A DNA stretch of 64,000 bases from Sphaerosporella brunnea. Its lineage: Eukaryota > Ascomycota > Pezizomycetes > Pezizales > Pyronemataceae. Below the pieces are notes generated by a model. The model was not told the origin of the DNA, searched no databases, and saw only the letters and a program-made list of their open reading frames with translations. Shown here piece by piece: positions 1-11,163 of this stretch; position 1 is the first letter of the stretch; each line of letters opens with the position of its first letter. A program made the translations under genes and the position numbers. The stretch spans positions 1-64,000 of the forward strand of contig VXIS01000118.1 of NCBI GenBank assembly GCA_008704415.1. Reading direction: 5' to 3'.

Positions 1-590
1 TACCGGAACGTACCCGGTGGGTATATGAGGGGAGCACCTGTGACAAGACTTGATAAGTACCAAAGTCACTTCGGTAATTGGTCATCACGTCATAGCTACT
101 GCGGCACTTCAATAGGGCATTCTAGGCGTCAAAGCTTACGCGTTCAATCACGCCATAGCTGCAGAAGAGTGTCCGAGTTGGAGTGGGGGTTATCTATAAT
201 CCCTGGCTAGTCAAAGAAGCTCGGTACCCTTACGTGGCAATCGGGGCAATTGTTCGTCCGAGGATTGGAAATCAACTTTGAGGCTCAAAGGCGAATCCGT
301 CAGGATATAACCCGCGAGATTTCCCTCGAGTTGAGAGACCACCAGAGTTAGCAGACATCATCGTTAGGATATTGTGAGGTTCAGCCTTAACAATATTGTC
401 GTTTACACAATCTATATTCGTTTCGAAATCTCTATTCTATTTTCCCTTCGGTACGAATATACTCGTACCATTAGCGAATCTTTACCGATCCCGTATTTGA
501 AAGCTCTTCGCCCAACAAGTGTCTTTTCCTTAGAAAAGGATTACTGTTTGGCCTATCTTCCTTGTACGCGGTTTAGTGAACCTAGTGGTT
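1..590. other. Left edge, no gene recognised
   Basis: Only short unrelated reading frames are present. The neighbouring Gag frame stops being alignable at about 595, so this stretch is probably unrelated sequence joined to a truncated retroelement. No LTR boundary could be fixed. Confidence 0.4.
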
Positions 591-2195
591 TTACAGGAAG
601 GCAGGGCCGTGGGAGCACACAATATCGTTGTACTCCCGGAGCTGAGTGACGTAGTGATCAATATCACCCTCGTATTTCAGCTCACGCATCTGGCACTCTT
701 CGTTCTCCTGTTCCCGCTCATCCTGGAAGCGTGCTTCAAGGGCGGAGGAGTATGCAGTCCATGTGTCCTCGGCATGCAGAGCGTCAGGCTGTTTCGCACG
801 GGCCTGGTGCCAGGTCCCTGCCTTCCCCTTCATCTGGAAACCGATCCATCGGATTTTATCGGCTTCCTCCGTGAGGGAGCTACGGTGAAAGGCCAAGTAG
901 TCTTTCACTGATCTCCACCAAGGTCTGAACTTGGTGTCGCGTTCCCCATCGAACATCTCCGGCTTGGAGATTTGGAGTTTCTTTGGGGAAGCAGTGGCTA
1001 CGGCCGGTGCCGGCTGTAGTAGTCTTGCAAGGAAAGCATCAGTCACTTCCTTGCCCCTTCCTTCTTTTCTGGCTCTGCGAGCCAAAAGCCTTGTCGCGCT
1101 TTCAATATCCAACTCTGAGCTGGAGGACTCGTAGTGCCGGTCCGCGCGCCTTTTGCCTTTTCCTTTGCGGGAATAGCGTCGTAGACGTTTTGATCCATCC
1201 GAACTTGATGAGTCAGAATGGTCGGATTCCTCAAACCTCCGCCGGTCTGCAGGAGGTCTTCCTCCGCCATTGCCGCCGGCGGGTGGAGGAGGAGTGGGAG
1301 TGTAACCGCTGATTCTCAAAGATGGTGGCAGCAGAGGGAAAACTAGCGAAGCAGGAGGGAGAGCCGGAGTGACGTGAGCCGATTCCCGAAGCGTTTCGTC
1401 GAGGATTGACCGGTCATCGATGGTGTCACCTCTGGCTAGTCTGGCCTTGATAACGTTATTCATTTTAGCCGACAATCTTGCTTCTATGGCGGCTGCTTCC
1501 TCGGTCAAGCGTCTGTTGGTTTCTTGTTGAAGCTGTCTGGTGGCTTCGTCCCGGGACTGTCTCTCGGTTTCTTGTCGTCGGGCTAACTCAAGCTGGCGGC
1601 GATCAAGTTCTGAGAGGGCGTCGAAGGCCCTCTGGTTGGTCCTATTCTGGTTGGCTGCCCAACTAGAGACCTGGTTGTTCCATTTTTCTTGGAACTGCTG
1701 CTTGTACTCGAAGCAGTGTTGGAGGGTGATAAGGGCGGCCTCCAGCCTCTCCTTTCCTTCCGCTAATGCCATCGTCCTTTCTTCAAAGGTTGACTGGACG
1801 CTGGCAATGTGGGTCCAAACTTGCGAACCAAATTGGTTACAAGCTCGAGCCACTTGGTCAAACCGGTCGCTGGTCCATTCCTTTTGTAGGTTGCCCTTGC
1901 GACTGATTACATCGAAGGCCCATCGAATTCCGGCTGCCATAGTTTTATACTCAGCGCGGAGCTGGGCCACATCGATTTTCATTTCGCCGGTAGCATTTTT
2001 GGCTGATTCGGCGAGGGCGGCAACATCCATTTGGGCTTGTTGCATTCGTCCATAGAGGTTGACCAACCATTCCGGGGGGGAACTAACGGTGATTGGTCCG
2101 GGCCTCTGCTCTACTTGGCCTGAGTAGGCTTCATCCCAAGAGGCGGGGGCAAAGAGAATAAGTTCGTTTGAGGTTGACATGGCACCTTCGGACAT
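591..2195 (-). pseudogene. gag: Ty3-type retrotransposon Gag, 3'-truncated
   Basis: A 534-aa frame begins at 2195. Seen in order: an N-terminal region of about 130 residues; a charged, probably coiled-coil stretch at about 150-260 (for example ELDRRQLELARRQETERQ); a proline/glycine-rich linker; a Ser/Asp and Lys/Arg tract at about 320-370; then a retrotransposon Gag core at about 420-530 with KPEMFDGERDTKF and the WWRSVKDYL helix. That order is usual for Gag of LTR retrotransposons. The frame ends shortly after the Gag core, and no zinc knuckle, protease or RT follows, so the element is cut at about 595. It capped genomic RNA into particles in the parent element; here it can only be a remnant. 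Confidence 0.8.
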
Positions 2196-2674
2196 CTTGC
2201 CTGTTGAGCAGGTCTTTTTTCGGGCTCAGCTACTTTCTGAGGCTTGGGAGTCGACGAAAATTTTCGTCGTAAATGTGTAATCTTAACTTGGTGGCTTCTG
2301 CCTTAAGATTATAGTGTGAGCCTTTTCCTTATATCTTGAGGTAGGGCTGAGAGTGGGTTTTCCTTTAGCTAAATAGAAGAGCCAGGAAGTCTGGATTATC
2401 ACAGTGTAATAAGCTTAAGGGGTTCTGTTCGATTTCTCGGGAGACAGCAGGATAGATATCTGTGTCTCTAAGAGGAAGCTTGTGTGTCTGAGAAGAGTTG
2501 TCTTGGTATTCTGAGCATCGTTGTTTTTCGAAGCTGGTGATTCTGTAGATCTGGAGGAGTCGTGTGGGCAGAGGCGGCCCTCTTTATAGTAGGAACCCGC
2601 TCGTCCTCAATTGTCAAGCTGAGGGTCAGTGGGAATCCCTCTGACCCTGAATAATAGCTGGGCACATCCTGTCA
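2196..2674 (-). promoter_or_regulatory. Leader and probable 5' LTR of the Gag element
   Basis: This lies directly upstream of the Gag start on the minus strand. It carries a TATA-like CTATAAAGA (plus coordinates 2582-2589), and a possible LTR 5' end beginning TGACAGGATG at 2674. No second LTR copy exists in the window, so the boundaries and the primer site are inferred, not measured. Confidence 0.35.
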
Positions 2675-2780
2675 TCTGCTGAGAATATGCTCGTACGAGG
2701 ACCAAGAAATCTCTCATGCATAGAGCATGCAATCATTCAACGCTCGTGAGTCACTTTCTGCAATCAATGCGTCGTCATAT

Positions 2781-2950
2781 CTATTTTGCAGGACGCTGGC
2801 ATTATCGTCCGCATGCCCTACAGGCTTGCTTCGATTGTGCCCCCTTGCGAGACTAGACTCTTGCATTCTGATGAGCTCAGCTTATTGTGCAGGATGCTGG
2901 CATGATCGTCAGCATGCCCTACGGCTTGCTTTGATTATGCCCCCTTGCTC
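2781..2950. repeat. Imperfect direct repeat, two copies about 101 bp apart
   Basis: Two near-identical blocks of about 68 bp, at 2781-2849 and 2881-2950, share the cores GCTGGCAT..ATCGTC and GCATGCCCTA followed by TATGCCCCCTTGC-like ends. They are not coding in any recognised frame and lie just beyond the presumed LTR. Function unknown. Confidence 0.7.
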
Positions 2951-3399
2951 AGCTGAACTTGCAGCACACCATTAGCAGATGAGGTATTATCATACTCTGC
3001 TGGCAGACGCGGGCACCGATGGCTCGTCATATCAATATCGATGTTGGGGTTCTCCTGTCGTATCATACCCCCGAAGCACGCCATATGAAAACGACACCCA
3101 CACCGGTGACTAGACTCTGCATATAGGACTCCACCCTTGTCTGCTGGTCTTTCTCCTCATTCTGCCGGCTGATTGACTCCGATGACTTGCAGGTGGTTCT
3201 CGTATTCGGCAGCTCTCGTCAGCACATAGGATGGTGAGGCGGCTTGCTTCATAAACAGGCTCGTCGCTCCCCTCGCTCTTACTCCTCCATTCTTCCAACA
3301 ACCTCTACTGCTCTTTGTTTCTTGAAAAGCCCAACGGATCCTCGTTACCAAGGCATCAAACCGACTTGAGCACCTAAAGGTAGGCACGCGGCGGGGGCA

Positions 3400-3600
3400 C
3401 CCCCAGCGATGCTACTCTTGCAACATCCTGACCAGTCGTTTGTCGGCAACGGGACCAAGCTATCTTGCCTGGTACAAACGTTTGATGTAAGTATCTCTTT
3501 TGGACGTCCCTTTAATCTTTCTTTGACTAACTGTAATCCAGCTCTCCGGATCGTGGCCCTCGTGAGGTCCTTGGCGCTTAACGCGCTTAGTCCTTCGGGT
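3400..3600 (+). other. Canonical intron in an unrecognised gene fragment
   Basis: Positions 3487-3541 (55 nt) read as a textbook fungal intron: donor GTAAGT, branch-like CTAAC and acceptor CCAG. Reading across the splice in one frame gives a short open stretch (RCYSCNILTSRL ... SPDRGPREVLGA) ending at a stop shortly downstream. No family was recognised. It may be the 3' end of a decayed host gene, or chance. The overlapping minus-strand frame at 3345-3719 has no better support. Confidence 0.3.
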
Positions 3601-4553
3601 CCCATAACCGTCGACTCGATGTGCTCTGCTTTAAAATTGGTTGAGCTAGCCGTGGTATGCGCGGCACTTGGCCCGGTCAGCGTCCGGACTCGAGGAGCGG
3701 CCAAGCAGTAACAGGACATTACACCGCCTCCTTGGATGTGGGGACTCCGGGAGCGTCCGGGGAGCGGCCATATAGGCCCACTGACTGATTCTTTGGATGT
3801 CGATACTATTCAATGATTGCAAATGTACCATTCTTGTACCAAAATCCCATTGTCACAGTTAGGGGTGTGACACCGGCGGCTTGGGCGCTTTGTTCATAAG
3901 ACATTGCCGCACCTCAAAGTCACTCCAGTATATCGTACAGGCGGTAGCGCTCGCCGCTGTGGTCTAGCTGCCGTAGTGACTGTGTATATTTGTGTATTTG
4001 TAAAGTAAGTCTATTGACCTGTCAGCGTTGCCAATGCCGCGTGCTTCTGATGGCAAAGGCGTGGAGAAATCCCTCCCGATTGTCCGCCGTTGTGTAGGAA
4101 ATGCTAATACATTTGCATCAGAATCTTCGTCCTCCTTGGGTTCTGAACACAGATGCCCGGCAGTCACTCTCAGCAGCCGTAGATGCCATGGCTTTGATAG
4201 TCGAGGTGGTTGTAAACACAGCTAGTAAGATGATGGTCCAATGAAGCTGCAGGGAATTTATTCGCGCAGCGAGGACAAGAGCGGTGAGGCAGCGGGATAT
4301 ATTGAGAGCGCGGGCGCAGAGGTGAGCAGGCCTTATCTCTTCCACTGGAGAGTCCACTACTCCACGAAGCTGTATGCGCCAACGCAAACAGTACTGTACC
4401 GCTCAGAATGGACATGTACGTGGAAAAAAAGTTGTATTTCATTGTTGCCGGCTGTATGTACCGGTAATTCTGGGGACTCTACTGTGAGCGGTACACTATT
4501 ACAGGCCGCGAGAACGCATTATCGCCGGACTGCTCGAAGGCTGTATTCCCTCT

Positions 4554-4590
4554 TAGTGATGGCCACGAGCCAGCTCGAGTCGAGCAGGTG
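4554..4590. repeat. Orphan hAT terminal repeat
   Basis: The sequence TAGTGATGGCCACGAGCC matches the terminus of the hAT element at 50773 (TAGTGATGGACACGAGCC), including the following GCTCGAGTCGAGC subterminal motif. No matching right end was found nearby, so this is a solo end or a badly decayed copy. Confidence 0.6.
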
Positions 4591-5741
4591 GGTAGGCTTG
4601 AGTTGAATTGGGGGTTTCCTTGGCTTGCCAGGCTCGTCTCGTGAGCTCGAGCCAATTCATCACCAGCTCAAGCGTGGCTCGAGCCGGCCCAGCAAAAGTA
4701 CACTTTAAAGCAGAAATTGTGTGATGTCAGCAGGAAATAAATCTTGATCTGATGGCAAGCCATGGGCCGGAAGAGTCCAAACAGCTGGGGACTAGGTGGA
4801 TAGCGGTCTAGGTGGTGTCGGTGGGGGATAGATGTCTGTGCAGCGCCCGAGGATATAACCCCCGGCGGCCTAGGGAGATGCTCAGGCATCGCCGCCACAG
4901 TAGTTTTCCCGGCCTCCAGCAGCCATAGGGACTGCGAAGTCTCCAGAGAAAAGGAGGTACCCAGGCAGCAGTCAGCTCACCGTTGCGCCTAGGGCAAACC
5001 ACAACTTGGAGTAAGAGGAACAAGTGTACCAGCAGGAGGATGCTTGAGATTATGGCCGAATGCAGCCTGAATCTGTTTCCTTTGTGCTGGTGCGAGTTAT
5101 CCTCTTTTCCTTGCTTTCTTTGCTTTTCACTGAAGAGCAGACCCCACAGTACGCCACGTGCCTAGGGGTGGCGATGATCCTGTATTCTATATATGTGTTG
5201 GCCCCAAGCGGCCGAATGCAATATGATTACAACAAAAAAACAAAGGATCAGGATTATGCAAGCACAATATGTGTGCAGCGCGCAGATGTGTTCTAGACCC
5301 AAGGTCGACGGGCAGTTGGTGTGAGAGTATGAAGTGCGCAGATTGGCCATGTAGGCCATTGGACCGTCACACTTACTACCACCACCTCCCAATCGTTCGT
5401 CTTCCCTATCGCTCGGCCATCGTATCGCCGTGCACAGAACCTCGCGTGCGCCTTCGGATTCACTCAAGCGTCAAAAACTTACTCGAGGCCTTCTTGGCCG
5501 TTTTTTTGGAAGCTGACCTGATTGATTATTGCTTGCGCGGCATGGTTTTCTTAGTGCGGCGCTGGCAGGGTACCATTTCTCACGTTTGTCTATGGCTTTC
5601 TGAACCAACAGTATGTACTGGGCGGACTGACAGAACCTTTAAAACCCAGTGGACAATCATGTCGAGACTTTAAGTATTCCCTATGGATTGATTCTATGGA
5701 ACTTGCGAGCTGAACCTTATTGAAGCTATAGACAGAGTCGC

Positions 5742-5969
5742 TGTCGATAGCTGTAGCAGTAGTTCACGCAGTGCACACTAAGAACGTAGATAGATGAGAT
5801 ATATTGAAGGTAAGGTGCTAACGTGCCGTTACTGCACCTTAAGTGCAGCAACGGCTCGTTAGCTCCAAACCTTAATCTAACTACATCGCTTATTCAGAAG
5901 CGCAGTTCATACTCGGATCCCATATAGAGTATAGAGTGACGGTAGCACCGTCACTCTATACACACAACA
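5742..5969 (-). repeat. 3' LTR of the copia element
   Basis: 228 bp, starting TG and ending CA, shares with 9470-9651 the blocks TTCACGCAGTG, AAGAACGTAG, GCTAACGTGCCGTTACT and GCAGTTCATACTCGGATCC. It carries an insert of about 57 bp (around 5838-5895) that the 5' LTR lacks, showing that the two LTRs have diverged. Confidence 0.75.
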
Positions 5970-5981
5970 CTCCCCCTATCC
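5970..5981 (-). promoter_or_regulatory. Polypurine tract of the copia element
   Basis: On the minus strand GGATAGGGGGAG lies immediately before the TGTTGTGTGT start of the 3' LTR, the expected place for plus-strand priming during reverse transcription. Confidence 0.7.
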
Positions 5982-6180
5982 GAGCATAAACTACTGCTTC
6001 CAAATCCCCAAAAGTACAGGACCATATCCTCCTCTCCTTTTCCTCAACGTACATGACCCTATCCTCCTCTTCCATCCCTGAAATATCCTCCGAAACTGCT
6101 CCCATTCCTTTTTGTCCGTCAGACAGAGCGTCTTAACAAAGGCGGCGTGCTTGTTTGATCCAAACGGCTTCGCCATGCCA

Positions 6181-8875
6181 TCACAATGGGTCCTCATACT
6201 CAAACGGCTCCATGCCTTGTGGGGTTAAAAATGCCGGAGTCCGGCGCGGATTGCTGCAATCCTTCTTGATATCACCATCCTGATCCTCATTCTCCGTAGC
6301 GGCGTATTCCTTCCCGTTGCACCAGACCGCTTGATAGCCATTGGATTGAATGTCGTGCCTATTCACACGTCGATCACTGCATATATCATGACTCCCCATA
6401 ACTGAGCATAAACGGTTGCCAATTTGACCAGCGTCTCCCGTGCTCAACGTGTTGTCAGTATCAGGATTATCGGTCCCAGACGTATCGGGTGCACTCATTT
6501 CCGCTTTCTCCAGGAGTGTCTTTGACGGGGGTCCCAAAGCTTCAGATATCCTGCCGGCGAGGTCGTTATTCACCATCTCGCGCACCATCTTCTTCGGCTC
6601 CGTCTGCCTCTCGTTTCCGGCTTTGTCTGCGGTGAATGAAGCTCTGTAGTCGGCAAATGCAGCTTTCTTCTTCTCTTTCTTTTCGGCGAAAGTAGCTGTT
6701 TCCTGCTCTCCCACTTTGGCGAAACAACCATTCTCAACGCCCAAATCGGCCTCATCTTTCGTAGAGACAGCTTTCCTGCTGAGAGGAATGAGCTTTGTTG
6801 TCGACGATGCCAGATCGGTTCCGGTCTCTCTCTTCGGCGGCGATGGCTTTCTTGTCGGCAAAGATAGTTCTCTCAATCTCTCCCCCTTTGGCGAAAGAAG
6901 CTTTCTCCCGCTCTTTCCCTTCGGCCGAAGTTGCTTTTCTGCTGCCTCCCTCAGGAACAGGCGTGCTTGCTGGCGAAATTGGTGCTCTTCCGCTCGTTCG
7001 GCTTGGTGAATGAAGCTCTGTCTTCGGCTCTTTCTCTGCGGTGAAACGAGGTCCGTTCTGCTTTTTCTCTTCAGCGGCGTGAGCTTTCTTGTCGGCAAAA
7101 GCACGCTTTTTGTCTGCGAAACTAACTTCATCCTCAGCAACAGCCGCTTTCTTCAGCTTTATGACTCTCTCATAGCCAACTGCTTCTCCGGCAGAAGCGG
7201 CTATCTCTTTGTCAAAACGGGCTGTCTCTTGGACAAAAGCGGATTTCGTCTGCACTTTCTCTTCGGCGGAACAAGGTTGGTTCCGTTCTTTCACTCCAGT
7301 TAAGAGCGCTTTCTTGTCGGCAAAGCCAATTCTCTCCATCTCTCTGCCTTCGTTGCAAGAGGCCTTTTCCTGCTTGCTTCGTTCGGCAAAAGAAGATCTG
7401 TCCCGCTCTTCGTCAAACTAAGCCCTGTCTTTGGCAAAACCGGCTTTCGTTTTTTTTATCTTTTCGGCCGAACTATATTTCCTCCGGCTCCCTCTTTGCG
7501 GCAAAACGAGCATTCTTGTCTGCGAATTCGGTTCCATCCGCCTCCCGGTTCCGGATGTCTTTTTGCCGAAAGCCTCTGCTTTCGCAGCGAAAACAGCTGT
7601 CCACTCCTTTCCCGGCCTCACATATCCGGCTCCGTCGTCACAAAAGGCAGCTTTCTCCTTTTCTCCCCCTTGGGCGGAATCAGCTCGCTTCTGTTCTTTT
7701 CCTTCAGCGAAAGAATCTCGCTCCAGCTTCCCAATCTACGTGAAAGGTTCATTCAGCTGCTTTCCCTTGCTGTCGAAGCCTGATCGCTCTGCAGCGAAGG
7801 AAGCTATATTTCGAGTCTCGTATCCGACGCTTTCGCCGATGTCAGAGCTTTCCATCTCTCCCCCTTCGGCGGAAGAAGCTGTCTCTCGTTCCCTCCGTTC
7901 GGCGAAAGTTGCTTTTCTCCTGCTTCTATTCTTCGGCGAAGTAAGCTGTCTGGTCGTCGAATTCGACTGTGTCTCCGGCTCTTTCGGTTCGGCGGAAGTT
8001 GCTGTTCTGCTGCTTTCCCTGGGTTTCGTATCCGGCTCTTTGCTTTGACGTAATGAGCTCTGTTTTCGGCAAAACGGCCTTTTCCTCGGCTCTCTCTCTT
8101 CGGCGAGACGAGCATTCTTGTCGGCGAATTCGGCTCTATCCGCCTCTCGATGTCCTTCGCCGCATCCATCGCTGCTGATTGCGTCTCCATCTTGTTTTAC
8201 AGCGAGCATTTTCGGTCTGCAGGGTTACGAGCTCTGATGTCGGCGAAACGAGGTCGGTTTGGCTTTCTCTCTTCAGCGGAGATAGCTTTCGAAGAAGCAT
8301 TCTCTCGTACTCTTCGTGTGGCCAAATGGGCTTTGTCTCGCTCCTTTTCTTTCGTAAAATACGCTCCTTGTCTGGCGACAGCTGCTTTCCGTATCGCGAA
8401 TTCAGCTCGTTTCTTGGCCATCGCTGCGGCGAAAGCAGCAACCACCGGAGCCACGACAAACTGCTCAAGTTTCGGAGCCTGATTCTTATACGCGTTGACC
8501 AGCGCGTCCCAAAGGGTCCGAGGGTCTTCCAAGGCGTCGTCGTCTTCGTATATCATCAGTATGGAGCTATGCAGGGTCGAGAGAATCAGAGCTTGCGCTC
8601 GCTGCGAATCTCCCCTGTATCTCGCGATATCGGCGACGTAACAATTTCAGTAGTTGAGATACGTCGGATCGTTGCACTTTGGATCGTCATCGTCAGTTGC
8701 TGTTGAGGTGATCGTCGATGCCTGCTGCACCACTGGTGGTTTCGGTCTCTTTCATTCGCCGCTTATCAGGTCGTATAGTCCTGCTCCTTTCAAGTGACGC
8801 TTCATGGCCTTCAACCATACGGGGTACAATGTAGTCATCTCCTTGGAGCAACTGCACTTTTGTCTGCGTCGCCAT
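6181..8875 (-). pseudogene. gag: Copia Gag N-terminus fused to degenerate coiled-coil repeats
   Basis: The start at 8875 (MATQTKVQLLQGDDYIVPRM) resembles the LxGDNYxxW start of copia Gag. After a broken stretch, a UBN2-like part reads YEDDDALEDPRTLWDALVN at 8510-8556. It continues as KLEQFVVAPVVAAF and then a long run of repeating acidic/basic units of the type AEE(K/R)xxxxxxFADKKA, spread over several frames down to 6181, with frame changes near 8200, 7740, 7420-7340 and 7140. The units show as TTCGGCGAAA-like blocks on the plus strand. The frame changes and stops mean no full protein is made. The KLEQ..AP.VAAF segment matches the N-terminal module of the kinase gene at 47122-49244. RNA packaging or particle roles are inferred only from the copia Gag family. 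Confidence 0.6.
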
Positions 8876-8924
8876 CGCTCTTCTCCAGTTTCAAGCTTTC
8901 AAGTTGTTTCTTCGCGTCGACGGC

Positions 8925-9330
8925 TTCGTCGCGCTTCAGTTGTTTTTGCGCCCAAAACTCAGGCGATCCGGGTAAGCTATAGTCGTTTTTCGTCTGTCCA
9001 ACGGCTCTTCAAGCTTCAGTTGTCTTAAGCCCACAACTCAGGCTTTCAGTGAGCTATGATCGTTTCGCTGCGATCCCTCAAACGGCTCTCCAAGCTCCTT
9101 TGGTAAGCTAAAACCGCTTTTCTTCGGTCTGGAAACGTTCCTCCAAGCTCCAGTTGTCTTAACCCTCACAACTCAAGGTGTCGGTGAGCTAAGATCGCGC
9201 TCTCGTATCCGCCGGCGATCCTCCAAGCTCCAGTTGCCTTAAGCCCACAACTTCACACTGGCGTCGAGCTAAGATCGCTTCGTTCTTGTCCGCAAGCGAT
9301 CCTCCAAGCTCCAGCTGTATATACCGACAG
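8925..9330 (-). repeat. Tandem repeat of about 81 bp in the copia leader
   Basis: Blocks containing CTCCAAGCTCCAGTTG and GAGCTAAGATCG recur at about 9006, 9088, 9141, 9221 and 9302, a spacing of about 81 bp with one shortened unit. The array sits between primer site and Gag start, that is, in the untranslated leader where packaging signals normally lie. Confidence 0.75.
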
Positions 9331-9454
9331 CGCTTCGGTCCGCACTGCTGAGGCTGGTCAATAGCAGTTCGTCTTCCGACATTGTCGCGAGTTCTCTTTC
9401 CGGGGGTGTTATCTTGCCGGCGATATTGTCTGCTCTTAGTCAAGCCGTAGCGCC

Positions 9455-9469
9455 GGGCTCATAACCTGT
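9455..9469 (-). promoter_or_regulatory. Copia primer-binding site
   Basis: On the minus strand ACAGGTTATGAGCCC abuts the TCA end of the 5' LTR. Its complement GGGCTCATAACC is the anticodon-arm sequence of initiator tRNA-Met. Copia-type elements are known to prime from a half-molecule of that tRNA. Confidence 0.75.
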
Positions 9470-9651
9470 TGACGATAGGTTTCACGCAGTGGACACCAAG
9501 AACGTAGGCGAAGAGATATAATTAATTATTTAATAATAATAGCAAGGTACGGAGCTAACGTGCCGTTACTACACCTTAAGTGCGCAGTTCATACTCGGAT
9601 CCCATATAGAGTACACTGTGACGCCATCACCATCACTCTGTACTCTGAACA
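9470..9651 (-). repeat. 5' LTR of the copia element
   Basis: 182 bp, TG...CA in plus orientation (TGACGATAGG ... TCTGAACA), paired with the copy at 5742-5969. The end at 9651 is set by alignment with the other LTR and could be off by a few bases. Confidence 0.7.
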
Positions 9652-11163
9652 TATCACGCCCATCATACTATATCACCCGCACCACGGTATATCACTCGCA
9701 CCACGCACGGCAGCCGGACGTGACGATGACAGTTTGTCAGTGAAAACAGTGGCACAGCGACAGTCCGGCAAACAGTATTTTCAAAAAAATTCATGAACAA
9801 AGTCATCCACTCCAGTTCAACTCACTGGCGAGTCTGGAATATTGAGGGCCGCTTCTGTATGGAGAGCTGCAATGGCGAAAGAAAAATTCAAGAGCAACGA
9901 CTGTCTGCGCGATTGAAGGAAAACAACACAAGCTATGGTTCACGGGATCCGATAAGTGACGTCCAAAATTCCTTTCCCACCACAACACACTGCCACAAAA
10001 AACAAAAAAAGTTGCCCCGACACCAAGTAACACCAGATGAAACGGCCTTGTTTTTTTCTGTTTTTTTTTTCTTTTGCCTTTGCCCAACGTCCATCGCACC
10101 TGGCCAGCACTCGCACAAGTCCCAGATGCATGTTGAGAAAAACACGTCTCATACCGTGACGTACGGGCGTGTTTCGGACAAAGCTAGCGGTTTGTGCAAA
10201 GGGTCAAGGGAAATTCTGCATACAACATCCAACGACGCAGCTTCACAGCGTGCCCATGGCTGACGTAAAGCAGGGAGCCGATGTCCGGATTTTGAGGTTC
10301 TTCAACATCCGGGATCATCATCTCCCGTCCACGCTTCACTCGCGCATTACAAGAGGCAGTGACAGAATCATCGGGAGTGAACCGCTTGTGTTGGGGTGCC
10401 AGATTGGCCTGATAAACCGCAAAAACCAGACAGAAAGCGGCTCAGACAATAGATCAGTGCACAATAATATAGTCGGGAACTCGTGAAATTGGAGGAAGGC
10501 GTTTATGCACATTAGCATGAGACCGAAGGGAGCGGGGTGGCTTCGGTTCCCAGGAATCCATCCGCCACGGTGGTAATCAAAGCTGACATGCAAGGTGTCC
10601 TGCATTGCGATACTCGGAGGTGGCGTCATTGTGCTTGCTCATTTGCTGCAATGCTGATCCACTAGTCATCTGATGCAATGGAGACTGGAAACGCGGCCAC
10701 CCAGCGTCGTGTGAAATCTGGAGCCTATACCGAGAGTGGACGGAAAGGTGGATGTTGGTTTTAAGATGGAGAGGGAGTGGTGAGAAACGCCGGCAGCTGA
10801 ATGTGGAATCCCGTCAATCCGGACAAGTAGGCAGAATAGTGTGGGGACATTTAAACAGGTGGCGACGTCCAGATACGTGCACAGTCTTCTGAGTGAGCTT
10901 GGGGGTGACGGTGATGTGGGAAGCGGCGATTTTATACGCGGGTGAGATGGTCGATAGGATCTCGGTGGGAGTGATTGACAAAGTTTAGGAATCTGTATAG
11001 GACGTAGATATGCGCTGGTTGGCATTATGTAGTTTTGGCGATGCCGGAGGGTATTCGAAGCAAAAACATTGTGATGTTCCGCTAGTCCACGGCGTTGGCC
11101 TGATATTGGTAGCAAGGCCGGTGCGGAGAGTAGGGTACGTGACAAGCTGATACAATTATTAGC
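9652..11163. other. No recognisable gene
   Basis: Several frames of 60-160 codons overlap on both strands, but none shows a known motif or a consistent splice pattern. A/T-rich runs lie at 10010-10080. Probably old intergenic or decayed transposon sequence. Confidence 0.4.

Larger units (their letters stand above)
5742..9651 (-). mobile_element. Non-autonomous Ty1/copia LTR retrotransposon with expanded Gag
   Basis: A complete-ended element of 3.9 kb in minus orientation. It has two related LTRs (9470-9651 as 5' LTR, 5742-5969 as 3' LTR), a copia primer site beside the 5' LTR, and a polypurine tract beside the 3' LTR. Between them lie an 81-bp tandem repeat in the leader, a copia Gag start, and about 2.4 kb of degenerate coiled-coil-like repeats. 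No protease, integrase, RT or RNase H was seen, so it would need proteins in trans. A matching 5-bp target duplication was not found (flanks GTCGC and TATCA), so one end may have been rearranged or decayed. Confidence 0.75.

Noticed and set aside
1540..2055. 171-aa plus-strand frame opposite the Gag
   Set aside because: Antisense shadow of the Gag frame, with no motif of its own.
10010..10120. Lys/Phe-rich frames around a T run
   Set aside because: Products of homopolymer sequence, present in several frames on both strands.
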